Source: Altererythrobacter sp. BO-6
GTDB taxonomy: Bacteria > Pseudomonadota > Alphaproteobacteria > Sphingomonadales > Sphingomonadaceae
NCBI RefSeq assembly: GCF_011047315.1
Contig: NZ_CP049259.1
Location: 2,046,001-2,110,000, forward strand
Length of the DNA: 64,000 bases
Direction of reading: 5' to 3'
Shown one piece after another: positions 27,907-36,066 of this stretch. A program made the position numbers and the translations under genes. How positions within the stretch are numbered: position 1 is the first letter of the stretch; the number at the start of each line of letters is the position of its first letter. The notes below the pieces were generated by a model. That model ran no database searches. It saw nothing but the letters and a program-made list of their open reading frames with translations, and was not told where the DNA came from.

Positions 27907-28215
27907 ATGGATACGAATTCAGGTGATGCGCTGGATCAGCTAGACGACGCTGTGGCAGCAGCCGCCTTCCGCCGGCTGGTGCGGCATTTGCGCCACCGTC
28001 ACGATGCGCAGAACATCGAGCTGATGGGGCTGGCGGGGTTTTGCCGCAACTGCCTGGCGGACTGGATCCGCGATGCCGGATACGCCGGTGACAAGGAGGC
28101 TGCGCGTGAACTGATCCATGGCATGCCGACGGCAGAGTGGAAGGCAACGCGCCAGAAACCCGCTACCGATGAGCAGCTGGCGGCGATGGCAGCGAGCATC
28201 GCGAAAAACGCATGA
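27907..28215 (+). CDS. DUF1244 family protein
   Basis: 102 residues with the family's core [20 protein letters not shown] and [21 protein letters not shown]. The CRNC pair of cysteines is conserved in this alphaproteobacterial/gammaproteobacterial family. Structures exist for the family but no function is settled. It starts 49 bases from the divergent pyk and heads a four-gene co-directional run with gapR, ybjQ and an acetyltransferase. Confidence 0.9.
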   Translation: MDTNSGDALDQLDDAVAAAAFRRLVRHLRHRHDAQNIELMGLAGFCRNCLADWIRDAGYAGDKEAARELIHGMPTAEWKATRQKPATDEQLAAMAASIAKNA

Positions 28216-28303
28216 GGATAATCGCCGCGGCGGGTTCACGCCGCGCTGGCGGCTGGCTATCGAACGCCCAACCGATTCTCATTGCATTGGAGCTGATACG
28301 ATT

Positions 28304-28540
28304 ATGGCTGAAGCCACCGACGACCGCCTGCGCCTGCTGATCGAGCGCATCGAACGCCTCGAAGAAGAAAAGAAGGGCATCGCCGACGACATCCGCGACG
28401 TCTATGCCGAAGCCAAGGCGGTCGGCTATGACACCAAGATCATGCGCCAGATCGTCCGCCTCAGGAAGATGAAGCCTGACGACCGCGCGGAAATGGAAAT
28501 GGTGCTGGACACCTACAAGGCAGCGCTCGGCCTGGCATGA
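28304..28540 (+). CDS. gapR: GapR-type nucleoid-associated protein (DUF2312)
   Basis: A 78-residue protein matching the UPF0335/DUF2312 family along its whole length: [19 protein letters not shown] (coiled coil), [19 protein letters not shown], then a basic [11 protein letters not shown] helix. In Caulobacter, GapR clamps overtwisted AT-rich DNA and stimulates gyrase and topoisomerase IV ahead of forks and RNA polymerases. The ATG at 28304 follows GGAG; the frame is open upstream without coding character. Family members can be paralogous, so identity with the main GapR is likely but not certain. Confidence 0.85.
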   Translation: MAEATDDRLRLLIERIERLEEEKKGIADDIRDVYAEAKAVGYDTKIMRQIVRLRKMKPDDRAEMEMVLDTYKAALGLA

Positions 28541-28566
28541 GCACCTGATCAACAAGGAGAACCTGA

Positions 28567-28914
28567 ATGGCCGGACCCTGGAAAGACGCGCGCGGGATCA
28601 TCGTTACCACCACCCCCACCATCGAAGGGCGGCCGATCCAGGAATACCTTGGCATCGTGACCGGTGAAGTGATCGTGGGCGCGAACATCTTTCGCGACCT
28701 GTTCGCCAATATCCGCGACATCGTGGGCGGGCGTTCGGGCAGCTATGAGCGGATCCTGGCCGAAGCGCGCCAGCAGGCGATCGAAGAGCTGCAGGCCGAA
28801 TGCGGTTCGCGCGGCGGTAATGCTGTGGTCGGCGTCGATCTCGATTACGAGGTGATCGGGGACACCGGGTCGATGCTGATGGTTTCGGCCAGCGGGACTG
28901 CGGTCAGGATCTGA
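28567..28914 (+). CDS. ybjQ: YbjQ family protein (UPF0145)
   Basis: A 115-residue heavy-metal-binding-like family member. Core motifs: [47 protein letters not shown] and [22 protein letters not shown] lies 10 bases before the ATG. The family forms pentamers; its function is unknown. It is 26 bases after gapR and 2 bases before the acetyltransferase, so probably cotranscribed with both. Confidence 0.92.
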   Translation: MAGPWKDARGIIVTTTPTIEGRPIQEYLGIVTGEVIVGANIFRDLFANIRDIVGGRSGSYERILAEARQQAIEELQAECGSRGGNAVVGVDLDYEVIGDTGSMLMVSASGTAVRI

Positions 28915-28916
28915 TT

Positions 28917-29372
28917 GTGCTGGCCGTCAAACGGCTGGCTACTGGCGATATCGCCGCATTCCGGGCGATGAACGCGCTGTTTGCCGAGGTATTCGCGATG
29001 GAACGGGAGTATCTCGGTGCCCCGCCTGACGATACCTATGTTGCGCGCTGGCTCGCCGATCCTCGCAACATTGCGATCGTGGCCGAAAGCCGTGGCGAGA
29101 CCATCGGTGCGCTCGCCGGATATAAATGGCCTAAATTTGAGCAGGCGCGCAGCGAGCTCTATATCTACGATCTGGCGGTGCGTGAGAGCGACCGGCGCCG
29201 GGGTATTGCCACTGCACTGATCGAGGAGATGCGGCGCATTGCGCGCGAGGTGGGCGCCTGGACAGTGATCGTGCAAGCGGATGTGTTCGAGGAGGACGAG
29301 CCCGCGCGTGCGCTCTATCGCAAATACGCCTTCGAAGAGATCATGGCGCATCATTTCGACATCCGGCCCTGA
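28917..29372 (+). CDS. GNAT acetyltransferase resembling AAC(3)-I
   Basis: 151 residues from a GTG two bases after the ybjQ stop. It has a GNAT fold with the acetyl-CoA loop RRRGIATALI. The stretch GALAGYKWPKFEQARSELYI, then YDLAV, VIVQAD and a final HFDI matches, by memory, the plasmid gentamicin acetyltransferases AAC(3)-I (PKFEQPRSEIYIYDLAV, YVQADYGDDPAVALY, MHFDI). It may acetylate aminoglycosides at N3, or be a chromosomal housekeeping ancestor of that family. Part of the gapR-ybjQ run. Confidence 0.85.
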   Translation: MLAVKRLATGDIAAFRAMNALFAEVFAMEREYLGAPPDDTYVARWLADPRNIAIVAESRGETIGALAGYKWPKFEQARSELYIYDLAVRESDRRRGIATALIEEMRRIAREVGAWTVIVQADVFEEDEPARALYRKYAFEEIMAHHFDIRP

Positions 29373-29486
29373 TCGGCTGTCCAATTGAGTGATTGCCCGG
29401 GTTGTCATGGCCTCCTACGCGCCCGCCATGACTCAAACTAACCCCCCGAAGTCAGCGCGAGGCGCTTTGTAGCATCCGACGGGCTG

Positions 29487-30299
29487 GTGCTGGTCGGCGA
29501 TGTCGGCGGGCCGGAAGACGCTCCGCTTGTCCTGCTGATGCACGGCGGAGGACAGACGCGCCACAGCTGGGCAGGGGCGATGCGATCGCTGGTCGGCGCG
29601 GGCTACCGCGTCGTCAATCTTGATGCGCGCGGGCATGGGGAAAGCGAGTGGTCGCCGACCCGCGCCTATACGATCCATGACCGGATCAAGGATATTCATG
29701 CGGTGGTGGACGGCTGCGGCACACCCTATGCGCTGGTCGGCGCCTCGATGGGCGGGCTATCCTCGATTCACGCAGTGGGCGAGGGTCTTTCCCCTTCGGC
29801 GATAATTTTGGTCGATATCGTCCCAGACATGGAGCCCAAGGGGGTGGAGCGGATCGTCGGCTTCATGATCGCGCATCATGGCGGTTTTGCGAGCCTTGAA
29901 GAAGCGGCCGATGCGGTCGCGGCCTATTACCCCGAACGCCCGCGCCCGAAGGACCCCGGTGGGCTGATGAAGAACCTGCGGCGGCGCGACGACGGACGGC
30001 TTTACTGGCACTGGGACCCGGTGATGTTCGGGGTTGAAGACCCCAGCGCATTCCACGAACCCCTGCAACGCTCGACGCTGACGCTGGGCGAACGGCCTGA
30101 GGTACCGGTGCTGGTGGTGCGCGGCAAACTCAGCGATATCGTGTCGGATGCCAGCATCGCGTCGTTCCAGGCAAAGGTGCCGCATGCGGAAACAGTCGAT
30201 GTCAGCGGCGCGGGTCATATGGTGGCGGGCGATAAGAACGATGCTTTCAACGCAGCGGTGATCGGCTTCCTCGCCCGGCACATGCCGCTAGGTGGCTGA
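29487..30299 (+). CDS. alpha/beta hydrolase, 5' end uncertain (probable frameshift)
   Basis: 270 residues from a GTG at 29487. Alpha/beta-hydrolase fold: oxyanion LLMHGGGQTRHSW, DARGHGESEW, nucleophile elbow VGASMGGLS, acid in VRGKLSDIVSD, His in GAGHMVAGD. The frame is open upstream only to 29442, with the natural-looking sequence SARRFVASDGL but no start. An ATG at 29429 reads MTQTNPP in another frame; one extra C in the C6 tract 29442-29447 would join the two. The gene is thus either frameshifted or carries a base-call error there. Substrate unknown; an ester or epoxide hydrolase role is possible. Confidence 0.85.
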   Translation: MLVGDVGGPEDAPLVLLMHGGGQTRHSWAGAMRSLVGAGYRVVNLDARGHGESEWSPTRAYTIHDRIKDIHAVVDGCGTPYALVGASMGGLSSIHAVGEGLSPSAIILVDIVPDMEPKGVERIVGFMIAHHGGFASLEEAADAVAAYYPERPRPKDPGGLMKNLRRRDDGRLYWHWDPVMFGVEDPSAFHEPLQRSTLTLGERPEVPVLVVRGKLSDIVSDASIASFQAKVPHAETVDVSGAGHMVAGDKNDAFNAAVIGFLARHMPLGG

Positions 30300-31040
30300 C
30301 ACGGTAGCCAGCGCCACCAGCCCCAGGATCAAGCCGTTGTGCAGCGCATGCAGCGTAATGCTCGACCATAAGCCATAGTGCACGCGCAGGTAACCGAGGA
30401 TCGCCCCGAGCACGAATTGCGGCAGCACCAGCGGCAGCAGGACCGCCAGATTGCCTTCGTCGAAGTTGAGCAAGTGGATTGATGCGAAGGCCAGCGTGCT
30501 GAGCCAGAACAGCAGCGGAAAGATCGCCCGGAACCAGCGATAGGGCGGGTGGCGGCGGAACAGGAAAATGACAGCGATCGCTGCAACAATGCCTGCAACC
30601 CCGATCCAGAAGATTGGGTCGAGCTGTTCGAACGTCTTGGCATTGGTGACGACCCATTGCATGCCCAGCAGGCTGGCAATCAGGAACGCCGTGCTCAAGA
30701 CCGCGCCGGGCCTGCCGGACAGCCACCAGCGGAACAAGATCTCCTCGCCGATCGGCGCCAACACCACTACCGCCAGCGCGAGCTGAAGATCGATCTCGAC
30801 ACCTGCCAGCGCAGTCTTGGGAATGTCCACCCCTACAGCAAGGGCGAGGACTGCAACCGACAACAGCACCAGCATCAGCGTCAGGTCCAGTGCCAGCATT
30901 CGCAAAATCGCACGTAGTCCGGCTGGCCCCGGCTGCATGGCGCGCTCAGGAAGCAGCGGGCGTTTGACAAAACCGAGGAAGTTGCCCCATTCGGCGCGCG
31001 CATTGGCGAGCGCAGGAAGGCTTGTGGTTTCACGCGTCAT
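30288..31040 (-). CDS. CPBP family intramembrane protease
   Basis: 250 residues from an ATG at 31040 (MTRETTSLP; another in-frame ATG lies at 31070). It has several membrane segments and the CPBP motifs: GEEILFR (EExxxR), AFASIH in the next conserved helix and HALHNG in the last. These are intramembrane glutamic proteases related to Rce1, or membrane proteins with related roles in bacteriocin immunity. It overlaps the 3' end of the alpha/beta hydrolase gene by 12 bases, tail to tail, and is divergent from yebC. Confidence 0.87.
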   Translation of the reverse strand: MTRETTSLPALANARAEWGNFLGFVKRPLLPERAMQPGPAGLRAILRMLALDLTLMLVLLSVAVLALAVGVDIPKTALAGVEIDLQLALAVVVLAPIGEEILFRWWLSGRPGAVLSTAFLIASLLGMQWVVTNAKTFEQLDPIFWIGVAGIVAAIAVIFLFRRHPPYRWFRAIFPLLFWLSTLAFASIHLLNFDEGNLAVLLPLVLPQFVLGAILGYLRVHYGLWSSITLHALHNGLILGLVALATVSAT

Positions 31041-31093
31041 GCGGCTAATGCGACCCCCGATTCCCACCATTTCGATTTGCGAAGCGACAAACC

Positions 31094-31837
31094 ATGGCAG
31101 GCCATTCCAAATTCAAGAACATCATGCATCGCAAGGGCGCGCAGGACAAGAAGCGCTCGGCGATGTTCTCCAAGCTCTCGCGCGAGATCACCGTTGCGGC
31201 CAAGATGGGCATGCCCGATCCCGACATGAACCCGCGCCTGCGCCTGGCGGTCAACGCGGCCAAGGCGCAGTCGATGCCGAAGGACAATATCCAGCGCGCA
31301 ATCGACAAGGCGAGCATGGCCGGCGGCGAGGATTATGAAGAGGTCCGCTACGAAGGCTACGGCCCGGGCGGCGTCGCGCTGATCGTTGAAGCGCTGACCG
31401 ACAACCGCAACCGTACCGCCACCAACGTCCGCACCGCTTTCAGCAAGAACGGCGGCAACCTTGGCAGCGAAGGCTCCGTCAGCCACGGGTTCGAACGCAA
31501 GGGCCTGATCGAATATCCGGCGAGCGCGGGCGACGAGGATACGGTGCTCGAAGCCGCGATCGAAGCCGGCGCAGACGATGTCGAAAGCAGCGAGGACGGG
31601 CACACGATCTGGACCGCAGCAGACGATCTGCATGCCGTCGCCAGCGCGCTTGAAGGCACGCTGGGCGAGGCAGAAAGCGTCAAACTGGCGTGGAAGCCGA
31701 ACATCACCGTCGAGATGGATGAAGCGGGCGCGAGCACGCTGCTCAAACTGGTCGATACGCTGGACGACGATGACGACGTCCAGACCGTGTGGGGCAATTA
31801 CGAGATCAGCGACGAGATCATGGAGAAGATAGGCTGA
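31094..31837 (+). CDS. yebC: YebC/PmpR family protein
   Basis: A 247-residue cytoplasmic protein with the invariant N-terminus [20 protein letters not shown] and the central [21 protein letters not shown]. The family was described as transcription regulators. Recent work points to a translation factor role at polyproline stalls; which applies here is not visible. It precedes ruvC, a common neighbour, whose start overlaps this gene's stop. Confidence 0.97.
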   Translation: MAGHSKFKNIMHRKGAQDKKRSAMFSKLSREITVAAKMGMPDPDMNPRLRLAVNAAKAQSMPKDNIQRAIDKASMAGGEDYEEVRYEGYGPGGVALIVEALTDNRNRTATNVRTAFSKNGGNLGSEGSVSHGFERKGLIEYPASAGDEDTVLEAAIEAGADDVESSEDGHTIWTAADDLHAVASALEGTLGEAESVKLAWKPNITVEMDEAGASTLLKLVDTLDDDDDVQTVWGNYEISDEIMEKIG

Positions 31838-32307
31838 TCATCCTCGGCCTCGATCCTTCGCTCAGCTGCACCGGCTGGGGCCTGATCCGGGCAGAGGGTT
31901 CGCGGATCGCGCATATTGCCAATGGCGAAGTGAAGACCGATGCGAAGGCGCCAATCGCCGAGCGCCTGCATCATTTGCACGATGCGATCCGCGCCGTAAT
32001 CGGCGCCCATGCGCCCGATCGCGCGGCGGCGGAGGAAATCTTCGTCAACAAGAACCCGCAATCGACGCTCAAGCTGGCGCAGGCACGCGGCGCAGTGCTG
32101 GCGGCCTGTGCGGCGGGCGGGTTGCAAGTCAACGAACACGCTGCGCGGCTGGTCAAGAAGTCGGTCGTCGGCACTGGCGGGGCGGACAAGGCGCAAGTGC
32201 AGGCGATGCTCAAGGTGCTGCTGCCGGGTGCCGTGATCGCGGGGGCAGACGCCGCTGACGCACTGGCCGTGGCTATCGCCGATGCGCATTTGGGTAGTAA
32301 CCCTTGA
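31834..32307 (+). CDS. ruvC: Holliday junction resolvase RuvC
   Basis: A 157-residue endonuclease cutting Holliday junctions with RuvAB. Catalytic acids are visible: Asp in [15 protein letters not shown], Glu in [20 protein letters not shown], and the C-terminal [14 protein letters not shown] pair. By homology the protein starts at LIILGLDP, which is CTG at 31834, overlapping the yebC TGA (CTGA). The nearest other start, a GTG at 31789, lies inside yebC and would add 15 unrelated residues. A CTG start would be rare but fits tight coupling. Confidence 0.93.
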   Translation: MIILGLDPSLSCTGWGLIRAEGSRIAHIANGEVKTDAKAPIAERLHHLHDAIRAVIGAHAPDRAAAEEIFVNKNPQSTLKLAQARGAVLAACAAGGLQVNEHAARLVKKSVVGTGGADKAQVQAMLKVLLPGAVIAGADAADALAVAIADAHLGSNP

Positions 32308-32308
32308 T

Positions 32309-32400
32309 CCGTTCGGGCTGAGCTTGTCGAAGCCCGGTACTTTCATTTAGCGCGTGGGTTGAGAAGAAAAGCGGCCCTTCGACAAGCTCAGGGCAAACGG
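32309..32400. repeat. REP-like inverted repeat pair
   Basis: An arm at 32309-32335 (core GAGCTTGTCGAAGCCC) and an arm at 32375-32400 (core CCCTTCGACAAGCTCAGGG) are imperfect inverted copies flanking about 40 bases between ruvC and the ArsC-like gene. I know the core TTCGACAAGCTCAGG as a dispersed intergenic repeat in sphingomonads. It probably forms a long hairpin in RNA and may serve as a terminator. Confidence 0.8.
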
Positions 32401-32410
32401 AGATTGGTTC

Positions 32411-32752
32411 GTGATCCACCTTTACGGCATTCCCAACTGCGACACGGTCAAGAAGGCGCGCAGCTGGCTGGAGGCGAGGGGCCTCGAATACATCTTTCAT
32501 GACTACAAAAAGGAAGGTGCCGATCCTGCGCGAGTGGCCAACTGGGTGGAAGCCAAGGGCCTAGACCTGGTCCTGAACCGGCGCGGCACCACCTTCCGCA
32601 AGCTGAGCGATGCGGACAAGGCGGCCATCGGTTCCGGCGGCGCTGTGTCCGTGATGGTTCAGCAGCCTTCGCTGATCAAGCGCCCGGTGGCCGAACATGA
32701 CGGGGGGATTCTGGTGGGGTTCAAGCAAGCCGAGTGGGAAGCAGTCCTTTAA
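32411..32752 (+). CDS. ArsC/Spx-like thioredoxin-fold protein (YffB type)
   Basis: 113 residues from a GTG at 32411. The active-site region is GIPNCDTVKKARSWL with a single catalytic Cys, followed by FHDYKKEG and the Arg-rich NRRGTTFRKL, and PSLIKRPVAEHDGG near the end. This pattern is the ArsC-family branch often annotated as arsenate reductase (YffB), whose members may be glutathione-dependent thiol reductases rather than arsenate enzymes. No ars genes are nearby. Confidence 0.87.
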   Translation: MIHLYGIPNCDTVKKARSWLEARGLEYIFHDYKKEGADPARVANWVEAKGLDLVLNRRGTTFRKLSDADKAAIGSGGAVSVMVQQPSLIKRPVAEHDGGILVGFKQAEWEAVL

Positions 32753-32922
32753 ATGGCGTCGGGGCCCCAGCCGCCATTGTCCGGAGCGCTATTGCCCGTC
32801 ATCGCGCCGGCCTGGCTGTCCGTCGCGCGCATCAAATTATCCTTGATTTCCACGATATCGTAACCGGCACTCCACATGCCGACGATAAAGATCAAGGTCA
32901 AAAGGAGCAGCTTCTTGAACAT
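32749..32922 (-). CDS. small single-span membrane protein
   Basis: 57 residues from an ATG at 32922 (MFKKLLLLTLIFIVGMWSAG). One N-terminal membrane anchor is followed by a short polar tail. The composition is convincing for a real membrane protein, but there is no clear ribosome site. Its stop overlaps the stop of the ArsC-like gene, and its ATG overlaps the ATG of the divergent phosphodiesterase gene (CATG), so it is tightly wedged between them. Function unknown. Confidence 0.5.
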   Translation of the reverse strand: MFKKLLLLTLIFIVGMWSAGYDIVEIKDNLMRATDSQAGAMTGNSAPDNGGWGPDAI

Positions 32923-33982
32923 GACGCGTGACGATATCGGGAACAGGGCTAACGGCTGGTTAAAGTGTGGGCTGATTGCGCTGGTAACCCTGATTTCCTT
33001 CGGGATGGCGCTTCCGGCTGCGGCAGAGCCAGCGGACATGCTGGTTATTGCGCATCGCGGGGCCAGTGCCGAACGGCCCGAGCACACGCTGGCGGCCTAC
33101 GAACTCGCGATCGAACGCGGGGCCGATTACATCGAGCCGGACCTGGTCGTGACCAAGGATCTGGCGCTGGTCTCGCGCCACGAAAACGAGCTGTCGGAGA
33201 CGACCGATGTCGCATCGCGCGAGGAATTCGAAGACCGGCGGCGCGACAAGACGATCGACGGCCAGCGCGTGGCCGGCTGGTTCGCGGAAGACTTTACGCT
33301 GGCCGAATTGCGCACACTGCGCGCGAAAGAGCGGATTGCGGCGATCCGCCCGGCCAATGCGCGCTATGACGGGCTTTACCACGTGCCAACCCTGGCGGAG
33401 ATCGTGAAGCTGGTCCGGGCCAAGGAAGCGGAGACGGGGCGCCGGATCGGCCTCTACCCCGAGCTCAAGCATCCCGATTTCCTGCTGCAGGAAGCCGGGA
33501 TCGACATGGTCGATCTGCTGCTGAAGGAATTGCGCGACCTGGGCATTACCGATGCCGATCCGGTCTACATCCAGAGTTTCGAGGTCGGGGTGCTCCAGCG
33601 CCTCAACCAGCGCAGTGATTTCAAGCTGGTGCAATTGGTCAAGCCCGAGGACGGCCCGGCTGACGAGCCGTCAATGCGCTATGCCGACATGGTCACCCCA
33701 ACTGGCCTCGAGGAAGTCGCGAAATATGCCGACGCGATTGGCGCGCATATCGAATTGATCCTGAATCCGGATGGCTCGCCCACTTCGCTGGTCGCCGATG
33801 CCAGGGCGAACGGGCTGGATGTACACGCCTGGACGTTGCGACCGGAAAACGTGTTCCTGCCTGCGCCCTTGCGATCAGCGGGCGGCGATGCAGCGCGCGG
33901 CAATATGGCGGCGCTCAAGGAAATGCTCCGCCGCGCCGGTGTGAGCGGAGTCTTCACAGACGATCCGAAAGGCGCGCGTTAG
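32921..33982 (+). CDS. periplasmic glycerophosphodiester phosphodiesterase (GlpQ type)
   Basis: 353 residues from the ATG at 32921. The N-terminal segment GLIALVTLISFGMALPAAA acts as a signal peptide. GDPD motifs: IAHRGASAERPEHTLAAY (catalytic His and Arg), GADYIEPDLVVTKD (metal-binding Glu-x-Asp), HENELSETTDV, and LYPELKHPDF. The long insertion and EPDLV pattern fit the exported GlpQ group, which hydrolyses glycerophosphodiesters to glycerol-3-phosphate and alcohol. AAGGAG lies 13 bases upstream, a little far. No glpT-like transporter is adjacent. Confidence 0.92.
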   Translation: MTRDDIGNRANGWLKCGLIALVTLISFGMALPAAAEPADMLVIAHRGASAERPEHTLAAYELAIERGADYIEPDLVVTKDLALVSRHENELSETTDVASREEFEDRRRDKTIDGQRVAGWFAEDFTLAELRTLRAKERIAAIRPANARYDGLYHVPTLAEIVKLVRAKEAETGRRIGLYPELKHPDFLLQEAGIDMVDLLLKELRDLGITDADPVYIQSFEVGVLQRLNQRSDFKLVQLVKPEDGPADEPSMRYADMVTPTGLEEVAKYADAIGAHIELILNPDGSPTSLVADARANGLDVHAWTLRPENVFLPAPLRSAGGDAARGNMAALKEMLRRAGVSGVFTDDPKGAR

Positions 33983-34725
33983 GCTTGCGCGCGGGTCGCG
34001 GTGAAGATGTAGTTCAGCGAAAGGTCAGTGTCCGATAAGTGCAGCCCCTTGCCCGGGCGCCAGGCGATGCCACGCGGGGTACCCATGGTCATGCCCGCTT
34101 CGGCCAGCAGGTCACCCACTTCCTCGGGCGTGACGAAATCTTCCCAATGGTGCGTGCCGCGCGGGACGTAGCCGACGCGCTCGGCTGCCTCGACCAGCAA
34201 CAGGCGGCTTGCGGCGGTGCGGTTGGGGGTCGACATCACCAGCAGGCCGCCGGGCGCGAGGCTTGCCGCAATCTGTCCAAGGAACGCGCGCTTGTCGGCG
34301 ACATGCTCCACCACTTCAAACGAAGTGACCAGGTCGAAGGTGCCGAGATCCAGGTGCGCCAACTCGCCCGCCAAATAGCGGATATCGAGCCCCGCTGCCT
34401 GCGCATGCGCTACAGCAACGCCCACATTCTCTACCGACGCGTCAACTCCTGTTACATTCGCGCCCAGTCGCGCCATCGGTTCGCACACCAGCCCCGCGCC
34501 GCAGCCAACGTCGAGCGCGCTCTTGCCCGCCAGCGGCCGCGCGGCGCGGATATCGCCGCCCCAGTGCAGGTCGACCGCTTCGCGCAGGAAGGCGAGGCGC
34601 ACCGGATTGACCTGGTGCAGCGAGGCCATCGGCCCCTTCGCATTCCACCACTCGCGCGCGAGCGAGGAAAAATGTGCCGCTTCCTCTGGGCGGATGGTTA
34701 CATTTGTGACATTTGCCTTTGCCAT
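33979..34725 (-). CDS. ubiG: ubiquinone biosynthesis O-methyltransferase
   Basis: A 248-residue SAM-dependent methyltransferase for both O-methylations in ubiquinone synthesis. Motif I is ALDVGCGAGLVCEPMARLGA. FSSLAREWWNAKGPMASLHQVNPVRL near the N-terminus and TFDLVTSFEVVEHV in the middle are specific to UbiG. C-terminal GIAWRPGKGLHLSDTDLSLNYIF is also typical. It is convergent with the phosphodiesterase and divergent from lysC, a frequent alphaproteobacterial arrangement. Confidence 0.96.
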   Translation of the reverse strand: MAKANVTNVTIRPEEAAHFSSLAREWWNAKGPMASLHQVNPVRLAFLREAVDLHWGGDIRAARPLAGKSALDVGCGAGLVCEPMARLGANVTGVDASVENVGVAVAHAQAAGLDIRYLAGELAHLDLGTFDLVTSFEVVEHVADKRAFLGQIAASLAPGGLLVMSTPNRTAASRLLLVEAAERVGYVPRGTHHWEDFVTPEEVGDLLAEAGMTMGTPRGIAWRPGKGLHLSDTDLSLNYIFTATRAQA

Positions 34726-34778
34726 TCGCCACCCCTAACAGCGCGCGGGGATTCGGACCAGCTAGGAGCAAAAGTACC

Positions 34779-36059
34779 TTGGCACGTATCGTGATGAAAT
34801 TCGGCGGCACCTCGATGGCGGGGTCCGAGCGCATTCGTCGCGTGGCGAATATCGTGCGCAAGCAGCAGGCCGCCGGGCACGAAGTTGCAGTGGTCGTTTC
34901 GGCCATGGCGGGCGAGACCGACCGCCTGGTCAATTTCTGCCGCGAAGCCAACGCGCTCTATGATCCCGCCGAATATGATGTGGTCGTATCCAGCGGCGAG
35001 CAGGTGACGAGCGGCCTTTTGGCGCTGACGCTGCAATCGATGGGTTGCAAGGCGCGCAGCTGGCTTGGCTGGCAGCTGCCTGTGCGCACCGTTGAAGCCC
35101 ATGCCAAGGCACGGATTGACTCAATCGATTCGGATGCGCTTGTAGCGTCAATGAAGGCGGGCGAGATCGCTGTGATCCCCGGCTTCCAGGGCCTGGCGGC
35201 GGATGGAAGGGTGACCACGCTGGGGCGCGGTGGATCGGATACTTCGGCAGTCGCGGTGGCTGCGGCGATCGATGCCGACCGCTGCGACATCTACACCGAT
35301 GTCGACGGGGTCTACACCACTGACCCGCGCATCGTTGCCAAGGCGCGCAAGCTCAAGGCGGTGACCTATGAGGAAATGCTTGAGCTCGCTTCGGTTGGGG
35401 CGAAAGTGCTGCAGACTCGTTCGGTCGGGCTCGCGATGAAGGAAGGGGTGCGGGTACAGGTGCTCTCGAGCTTCCTGGGCGATGACGCTATCCCCGCCGA
35501 TGAACTGCCCGGCACGATGATCGTGTCGGATGAGGAAATGGATCAACTAGTGGAGAACGGCGACATGGAACGCCAGCTCGTAACCGGTATCGCGCATGAC
35601 AAGAACGAAGCGAAGGTGATCCTGACCCGCGTTCCCGACAAGCCGGGCGCGGTGGCCAATATCTTCGAGCCGCTGGCGCAGGCCGCGATCAACGTCGACA
35701 TGATCATCCAGAACGTTGGCCGCGACAAGGGCGAGACGGACGTGACGTTCACCGTGCCGCAGGCCGACCTCGCGCGCGCGCAGGCGCTGCTTGAGGACAA
35801 GCGCGAGGTGATCGGCTACAACCGTATCATCACTGACAGCAAGATTGCCAAGATCAGCGTGGTGGGCGTGGGCATGAAGAGCCATGCCGGCGTTGCCAGC
35901 ACCATGTTCCGCGCGCTGTCCGATCGCGGGATCAACATCCAGGCGATCTCGACTTCCGAGATCAAGGTTTCGGTGATGATCGACGAGGACGAGACCGAGC
36001 TGGCGGTGCGCGTATTGCACACCGCCTATGGTCTCGATGCGAAGGGCGAAGCCGCCTGA
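34779..36059 (+). CDS. lysC: aspartate kinase
   Basis: 426 residues starting at a TTG (34779), with GGAG about ten bases upstream; the family begins ARIVMKFGGTSMAG here. Kinase domain 1-250 (KFGGTS, VVSAMAGETDRL, TLGRGGSDTSAVAVAAAI, IYTDVDGVYTTDPRIV), then two ACT domains (about 275-420, VTFTVPQADLARA, GVASTMFRALSDRGINIQAI). It makes aspartyl phosphate for Lys, Thr and Met synthesis, and the ACT domains imply feedback inhibition. Single gene; promoter lies in the overlap with the divergent ubiG region. Confidence 0.97.
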   Translation: MARIVMKFGGTSMAGSERIRRVANIVRKQQAAGHEVAVVVSAMAGETDRLVNFCREANALYDPAEYDVVVSSGEQVTSGLLALTLQSMGCKARSWLGWQLPVRTVEAHAKARIDSIDSDALVASMKAGEIAVIPGFQGLAADGRVTTLGRGGSDTSAVAVAAAIDADRCDIYTDVDGVYTTDPRIVAKARKLKAVTYEEMLELASVGAKVLQTRSVGLAMKEGVRVQVLSSFLGDDAIPADELPGTMIVSDEEMDQLVENGDMERQLVTGIAHDKNEAKVILTRVPDKPGAVANIFEPLAQAAINVDMIIQNVGRDKGETDVTFTVPQADLARAQALLEDKREVIGYNRIITDSKIAKISVVGVGMKSHAGVASTMFRALSDRGINIQAISTSEIKVSVMIDEDETELAVRVLHTAYGLDAKGEAA

Positions 36060-36066
36060 CGCGGCG

